Assembly: GCA_947168525.1 (NCBI GenBank)
Contig: CAMVMG010000018.1
Coordinates: 1 to 37,469, forward strand
Direction: 5' to 3'
From: an uncultured Bacteroidales bacterium
GTDB taxonomy: Bacteria > Bacteroidota > Bacteroidia > Bacteroidales > UBA932
DNA length: 37,469 nt
Numbering within the stretch: position 1 is the stretch's first letter; every line of letters begins with the position of its first letter. Made by a program: the position numbers and the translations under genes. This document shows, in pieces, positions 33,220 to 37,469 of this stretch. Below the pieces are notes generated by a model that did no database searches, was not told the origin of the DNA, and saw only the letters and a list, made by a program, of their open reading frames with translations.

Positions 33220-34653
33220 ATGAAAGCCCGTCAGGTTGTCATATTTCTCTTCGGAGTGTTTGCGCTGCTCGGCATCGGGTGGCTGGCTTTTCCGGCCGAC
33301 GGTGTGCCGGTGGGCCCGCTGACGCTCCGTTTCGCCTCTTATCAGGGCATGCTACGGGACGCCAGGGAGAAAAAGGTGGACGTAGATTCAGTCCTGCTGG
33401 CCGTAGAGCAGCGTTTCCGGATGGAATCGGACACGCTCAACTACTATAAATCGTTCTTCTACGACAATCCGGACCGGATTTACCTCCCGGAAGACGACTA
33501 CACTTTCTTCGACCCGCTTTTCCGGAACCTTGAACAGGCCGGAACACAGAAAAAACCTGTCCGCATCACCCATTATGGAGACTCCCAGATAGAGATGGAC
33601 CGCATTTCTTCGGAACTGCGCCAGGCCCTGCAGGAGCGTTTTGGCGGCGCGGGCACCGGCTTGTTCCCGGCGATGTCCAATGTTCCGTCGGCCAGTATCA
33701 GCAAGTCGGCCTCCGGCGGGTTCGTGCACTACACCATGTACGGCGATTCCACCACGGTACGGGCCGGGCACAACCGCTATGGCCTCATGGCCCAGGTGGT
33801 CCAGCTCACCGGCGGAGGAACGCTCAGCCTCCGGGCCACCCGGCAGAAAACGGCCAAGGAAAACACCCGGGCCTTCTCCAGCGTGTCTGTCCTTTACGGG
33901 CGCGCATCGGCCGACTTCTCGGTGAAGGCCGTTTCGGACACCCTTAAGCCCGCTCCCGTGGTGGAGAAGACAGACGGCGGTACCACGCTGGTCACCTGGA
34001 AATTCTCCCGTCCGGTGCAGAAAGCCACCCTTACGTTCCAGGGCAATGCCGAGATATACGGCGTGTCGGCCGACGGCGGCGCTGGTGTGGCGGTAGACAA
34101 TATCCCGCTCCGGGGTTGTTCCGGCACCATTTTTACCCGCATTTCCAAACCCTTGATGCAAGAGAGCTTCGCGCTGGAAAACACCGGGCTCATCATCCTG
34201 CAGTTCGGCGGAAACTATATGCCTGTTGCCAAGTCCACTAAGGTCATCTCCCAGTACCAGGAACAGATTGCCAGACAGATCCAGTATTTCCACGAGGTGG
34301 CCCCGCAGGCCCGGATCCTGTTCGTGGGCCCGTCCGACATGGGAAAAAGCGTGAACGGGCGCATTGTCACCTGGCCGCGCCTGCCAGAGATGGTAGATTC
34401 GCTCAAGGCAACGGCGCTGCGCAATAATGCCGCCTACTGGGACCTTTACCGGATGATGGGCGGCGAGAATTCCATGGCCCAGTGGGTCAAGCACAAGCCC
34501 GCCTACGCCGGCCCGGACTATATCCACTTCACTCCCGCCGGAGCCGAGAAAGTGGGGGACGCCCTGTCCCGCTCTTTCCTCACGTATTACGATTTTTACC
34601 AGCTTCGGAAAAGCCTTTCCCCGGAGCGGGTGCAAGCGGTAATGGGCCCATGA
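33220..34653 (+). CDS. Membrane-anchored SGNH/GDSL-type hydrolase or acyltransferase, first of the MBOAT cassette
   Basis: A 477-residue protein; ATG 33220 gives an N-terminal membrane helix (about residues 5-22) that anchors the rest in the periplasm, and the longer frame from 33121 overlaps pheS. SGNH signatures are Ser122 in HYGDSQIEMD (block I), Asn332 in LQFGGNYMP (block III), and Asp433 and His436 in DYIHFTPAGAEKVGD (block V). Between blocks I and III lies an insert of about 150 residues of beta strands. In this genomic setting, next to an SGNH paralogue and an MBOAT acyltransferase, it fits the AlgX/PatB-type role of moving acetyl groups from a membrane MBOAT onto an exported glycan. 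It begins 17 nt after pheS and overlaps the next gene by 4 nt. Confidence 0.82.
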   Translation: MKARQVVIFLFGVFALLGIGWLAFPADGVPVGPLTLRFASYQGMLRDAREKKVDVDSVLLAVEQRFRMESDTLNYYKSFFYDNPDRIYLPEDDYTFFDPLFRNLEQAGTQKKPVRITHYGDSQIEMDRISSELRQALQERFGGAGTGLFPAMSNVPSASISKSASGGFVHYTMYGDSTTVRAGHNRYGLMAQVVQLTGGGTLSLRATRQKTAKENTRAFSSVSVLYGRASADFSVKAVSDTLKPAPVVEKTDGGTTLVTWKFSRPVQKATLTFQGNAEIYGVSADGGAGVAVDNIPLRGCSGTIFTRISKPLMQESFALENTGLIILQFGGNYMPVAKSTKVISQYQEQIARQIQYFHEVAPQARILFVGPSDMGKSVNGRIVTWPRLPEMVDSLKATALRNNAAYWDLYRMMGGENSMAQWVKHKPAYAGPDYIHFTPAGAEKVGDALSRSFLTYYDFYQLRKSLSPERVQAVMGP

Positions 34654-35837
34654 AAAAGCTGCTTCTCACCCTCCTGCTCCTTGTTCCCGTACTTTGCTAC
34701 GGAGCCCGCAGGCTGCCCCGTTATCCCTTCATCCACGCAGACCGGAACGTGCTGCAGTTCCCGGGCGGAGATTCGGAAGATTTCCGCCTGTTCCTGAGGA
34801 AGTTGGACACCCTGGTGCTCAGCGGAAAAGGAGATGTGCGGGTGCTCCATGTGGGGGGCTCCCATGTGCAGGCCGGTACGTGGACGGACCGTCTCCGGAG
34901 CAATTTTCTGGCCCTCCGATACGGCATTGACGGCGGCCGGGGGCTTGTTTTCCCCTTTTCCGCCGCCGGAACCAATACCCCCATCAGCTACCAGTCGTCC
35001 TATACCGGCAACTGGGAAAAGACCAACTGCCTCAAGCCGGACTGCATCCTGGGCCTCACCGGGATGGCCATCACGGCCAACGATACGTCGGCCCGGGCGG
35101 CGATAGACCTTTTGCCCCGTGAGATGCACCTGCACCAGCCCCGTTACACGTTCAACCGGGTGGATGTGCTGGGTGACGGCTCCATGGAACCCGTCCTGCT
35201 GCTGCAGGGCAAGGATACCCTCCGCGGTATCTCCGGCAAGGGAATCACCCATTTCGACCTTCCCTATTATACAGACTGGGTGCAGGTGGCTTTCTCCGGT
35301 GCTCCGGGCCGATACACCCTCCGCGGGCTGTATCTGGACAAGCCGGGCTCCGGATTCACGATGGTGGAGGCCGGGGTCAACGGTGCCGCTACGGGGTCCT
35401 GGCTCCGCTGCGACGACTGGGAGGAAGATCTGCGCCGCGTAAGACCGGACCTGGTGATTTTTTCCATTGGTATCAACGACATCCAGGGCGATTTTGACAA
35501 GGCTCGCTTCATGGCCAATTACCGGAAGCTTATCGCGAAGGTGCGGCGGGTGAATCCGCATTGCGCCATCCTGTTCACAGGCATCAATGACAACTGGCGC
35601 CGGCGTTCTGTCAACCCTTATACGCCGGAAGTCGGATTGGCGTTTGAAGCCCTTGCCAAGGAGTTCAAGGGCGTATTCTGGGATATGTTCGGCATTATGG
35701 GCGGCACCGGCTCCATGGCCGCCTGGCAGGAGGCCGGGCTGGCGCAGAGCGACAAGATCCACTTCACCACCGAAGGATACCGGCTACTGGGAGACCTCCT
35801 TTTCGAGGCCATCATGGATTGTTTTTACGCCATGTGA
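34650..35837 (+). CDS. Exported SGNH-type hydrolase/acyltransferase with variant block I
   Basis: A 395-residue protein with a signal peptide (MKKLLLTLLLLVPVLCYG). Its start overlaps the previous stop by 4 nt (ATGA). SGNH blocks: Ser71 in HVGGSHVQAG, where Gly70 replaces the usual Asp of GDS; Asn276 in IGINDIQG; Asp368 and His371 in DKIHFTTEGY. The central part is beta-rich as in the preceding gene, so the two look like diverged paralogues. Both probably work with the MBOAT protein, whose start overlaps this stop by 1 nt. The role as a periplasmic O-acetyltransferase or esterase is inference from the cassette; a stand-alone esterase is possible. Confidence 0.8.
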   Translation: MKKLLLTLLLLVPVLCYGARRLPRYPFIHADRNVLQFPGGDSEDFRLFLRKLDTLVLSGKGDVRVLHVGGSHVQAGTWTDRLRSNFLALRYGIDGGRGLVFPFSAAGTNTPISYQSSYTGNWEKTNCLKPDCILGLTGMAITANDTSARAAIDLLPREMHLHQPRYTFNRVDVLGDGSMEPVLLLQGKDTLRGISGKGITHFDLPYYTDWVQVAFSGAPGRYTLRGLYLDKPGSGFTMVEAGVNGAATGSWLRCDDWEEDLRRVRPDLVIFSIGINDIQGDFDKARFMANYRKLIAKVRRVNPHCAILFTGINDNWRRRSVNPYTPEVGLAFEALAKEFKGVFWDMFGIMGGTGSMAAWQEAGLAQSDKIHFTTEGYRLLGDLLFEAIMDCFYAM

Positions 35838-37469
35838 TGGAAGGGCTCTGGGGAATCATACGGGACTTTTTCCAGGCGCTGTTTTCCTTCGACCAGGCGC
35901 ACCCTCTGCTATTCACCCAGTTCTATTTCTGGGCTTTCTTTGCGCTGGTGTTTGCGGTGTTCTCGCTCTTCCACAGCAAGGTGCTGCTGCGCAACGGCTA
36001 CCTCTTCGCCTGTTCCCTGTTTTTCTATTACAAGACCAGCGGGGTGTTCCTGGCGCTGCTGCTCTTTGTAATCATCTATAACTTCTTTGCTGCCAAGGGC
36101 CTATACCGGCTCAAGAAAGTGGGATGGCGGAAGGCACTTCTGGCCCTGAGCGTGGTTGTGGACCTGGGCGTGCTGGCCTATTTCAAGTACGCCTACTTCA
36201 TCACGGATTTCTTGAACAACCTCCTGGGCCTCTCCATCGAAGTGCACGACGTGCTGGGAGAATTCCTGAACATGTGCATGGGAGCCGATGTCTTCCGGGT
36301 AGATGCCATCATCCTGCCGGTGGGCATTTCCTTCTTCACCTTCCAGGCGGTGAGCTATGTGGTGGACGTAAACCGGCGCAAGATTGCCCCGGTAGAGAAT
36401 TTCCTGGATTTTGGTTTCTACCTCAGCTTTTTCCCGCAGCTGGTGGCGGGGCCCATTGTCCGTGCTGTAGAGTTTGTCCAGCAGCTGCACAAGCCGTATA
36501 ACCTCAGCCGCCGCTGGTTCGGCATAGCCATTTTCTGGATCATGAACGGTCTCCTGAAAAAGCTCATCCTGGCCGACTACCTGGCGGTGAACTTTGCCGA
36601 CCGCGTGTTCGAAAACCCCCTCATGTACAGTGGCTTCGAGAACCTGAGCGCCCTGTTCTGCTACTCGCTGCAGGTATATGCCGACTTCTCCGGTTACACG
36701 GATATCGCCACCGGCGTGGCCATGCTCATGGGCTTTTACCTGCCCAAGAACTTTGATTCCCCATACAAGGCCGTGAACACGCAGCAGTTCTGGCGCCGCT
36801 GGCACATGACCCTGAGCCGTTGGCTGCGGGACTACTTGTACATTCCGCTGGGCGGCAACCGGAACGCCACGCCGGGGACGTTTATCATTATCGCGGCAGT
36901 AGCCGTGTTCGGCAGTTTTCTCAGCGGCAGCTGGTGGGTGGCCGTGGGCGTGCTGGTCCTGGCGGCGGGAATCGGCCTGTGGGCCTGGCTGCGGCCGGAC
37001 AAGCGGAAGCTCATCACTACCAACATTAATTCCATGAACACCATGCTGCTTGGTGGCCTCTGGCACGGAGCCAGCTGGAATTTCATGATCTGGGGCGGCC
37101 TCAACGGCATCGGCATGGTCATCTATAAGATTTGGACCAAACAGAGCATGTTGATGAAACTGCTGATTATCAGTTCTTTCATGTCCTTGAGTGCGCTGCT
37201 GGTGCACTGGACTCATGCCCCGGTGTGGAACATGTTCACGGTTTGGTTGCTGATTATCTGGGCGGGTACTTTCGTGAAATACCTGTACCGTTGGGCCGTC
37301 TTGGGGAAAGATGCCGTGCTTCAGGCACCGGCGCTCACGGCGAAGGGTGCTGTGATTCCGGCCAAGCTGCCTTCGGCATCTGCCCGGTGGATTTCCCGCG
37401 CCTGGGACATCTTCCAGACCTTTGTGTTTATCACGTTCACCCGCCTGTTCTTCCGCAGCGGCTCCAACC
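35837..37469 (+). CDS. MBOAT-family membrane O-acyltransferase (partial, runs off the window)
   Basis: Open from ATG 35837 to the window end with no stop (544 codons seen). A multi-pass membrane protein of the AlgI/DltB-like MBOAT family, which passes acyl (usually acetyl) groups across the membrane for glycan O-acylation. Motifs: ILPVGISFFTFQAVSYVVDV, LSFFPQLVAGPIVRA, YADFSGYTDIATGVA, FWRRWHMTLSRWLRDYLYIPLGGNR (residues up to 342), and the catalytic His410 in GGLWHGASWNF. Between GGNR and the catalytic His block there are about 68 residues, roughly 45 more than I recall for AlgI, containing one or two extra hydrophobic segments. Its start overlaps the previous stop (TGATG), so the three genes form one translationally coupled unit. 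Confidence 0.93.
   Translation, partial: MEGLWGIIRDFFQALFSFDQAHPLLFTQFYFWAFFALVFAVFSLFHSKVLLRNGYLFACSLFFYYKTSGVFLALLLFVIIYNFFAAKGLYRLKKVGWRKALLALSVVVDLGVLAYFKYAYFITDFLNNLLGLSIEVHDVLGEFLNMCMGADVFRVDAIILPVGISFFTFQAVSYVVDVNRRKIAPVENFLDFGFYLSFFPQLVAGPIVRAVEFVQQLHKPYNLSRRWFGIAIFWIMNGLLKKLILADYLAVNFADRVFENPLMYSGFENLSALFCYSLQVYADFSGYTDIATGVAMLMGFYLPKNFDSPYKAVNTQQFWRRWHMTLSRWLRDYLYIPLGGNRNATPGTFIIIAAVAVFGSFLSGSWWVAVGVLVLAAGIGLWAWLRPDKRKLITTNINSMNTMLLGGLWHGASWNFMIWGGLNGIGMVIYKIWTKQSMLMKLLIISSFMSLSALLVHWTHAPVWNMFTVWLLIIWAGTFVKYLYRWAVLGKDAVLQAPALTAKGAVIPAKLPSASARWISRAWDIFQTFVFITFTRLFFRSGSN

Noticed and set aside
1..37469. tRNA, rRNA, insertion sequences or prophage genes
   Set aside because: None was recognised on either strand; no transposase, integrase or structural RNA motif is visible.

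Overview
The window looks like a chromosomal segment of a fairly GC-rich member of the Bacteroidales. Evidence: a SusC/SusD pair, a hybrid two-component regulator of the polysaccharide-utilisation type, many lipoproteins with a Cys lipobox, DUF6562/fimbrillin-like surface proteins, an M64 peptidase, and Bacteroidota -7 boxes (TAnnTTTG) in front of most transcription units. GC content is high by eye, closer to uncultured gut Bacteroidales or Rikenellaceae-like lineages than to Bacteroides; this placement is inference. I see no phage, insertion sequence, tRNA, rRNA or CRISPR array.

Layout. 1-330: 3' end of an elongation factor G gene, ending at a bidirectional terminator. 424-12299: a compact polysaccharide-utilisation locus. 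susC-susD are transcribed leftward; divergently, a 1375-residue hybrid sensor/regulator is followed 9 nt later by a GH115 alpha-glucuronidase. 12300-12503: a non-coding stretch with four TGGCGCA heptamers. 12504-17487: a 50-residue small protein, a lipoprotein fusing a fimbrillin-like region to an M64 peptidase, and a transglutaminase-like lipoprotein. 17593-19118: a stress operon of a degenerate ferritin-like protein, an exported glutathione peroxidase and an OhrR-type MarR regulator, with a perfect palindrome over the promoter. 19270-23314: operon of a phosphodiesterase lipoprotein, a YpfJ-type zinc protease and a NagB-like/LmbE-like fusion. The stress operon and this one end in almost identical hairpins.

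23424-23927 (minus) is a small outer-membrane barrel protein. 24100-25945 carries a CE7 acetyl (xylan) esterase and a small periplasmic protein with a Gly-rich tail. 25955-31633 (minus) is one tight operon: C69 dipeptidase, two DUF6562-like lipoproteins, and a DUF6562-linker-nuclease lipoprotein. Rightward from 31695 come a small periplasmic protein, pheS, and an overlapping SGNH-SGNH-MBOAT cassette (33220 to window end) that probably O-acetylates an extracytoplasmic glycan.

How they fit together: GH115 and the CE7 esterase both strip decorations (glucuronic acid, acetyl) typical of glucuronoxylan or related hemicelluloses, and SusC/SusD would import the product under control of the hybrid regulator. 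No endo-xylanase is in the window, so the locus is minimal or relies on enzymes elsewhere. The rest is mostly cell-surface biology (proteases, nuclease, fimbrillin-like proteins, O-acetylation) and peroxide defence. The least explained items are the ferritin-like protein lacking most ferroxidase ligands, the palindrome over its promoter, the nuclease/fimbrillin operon, the M64 fusion with its small upstream ORF, and the heptamer cluster at 12324-12415.
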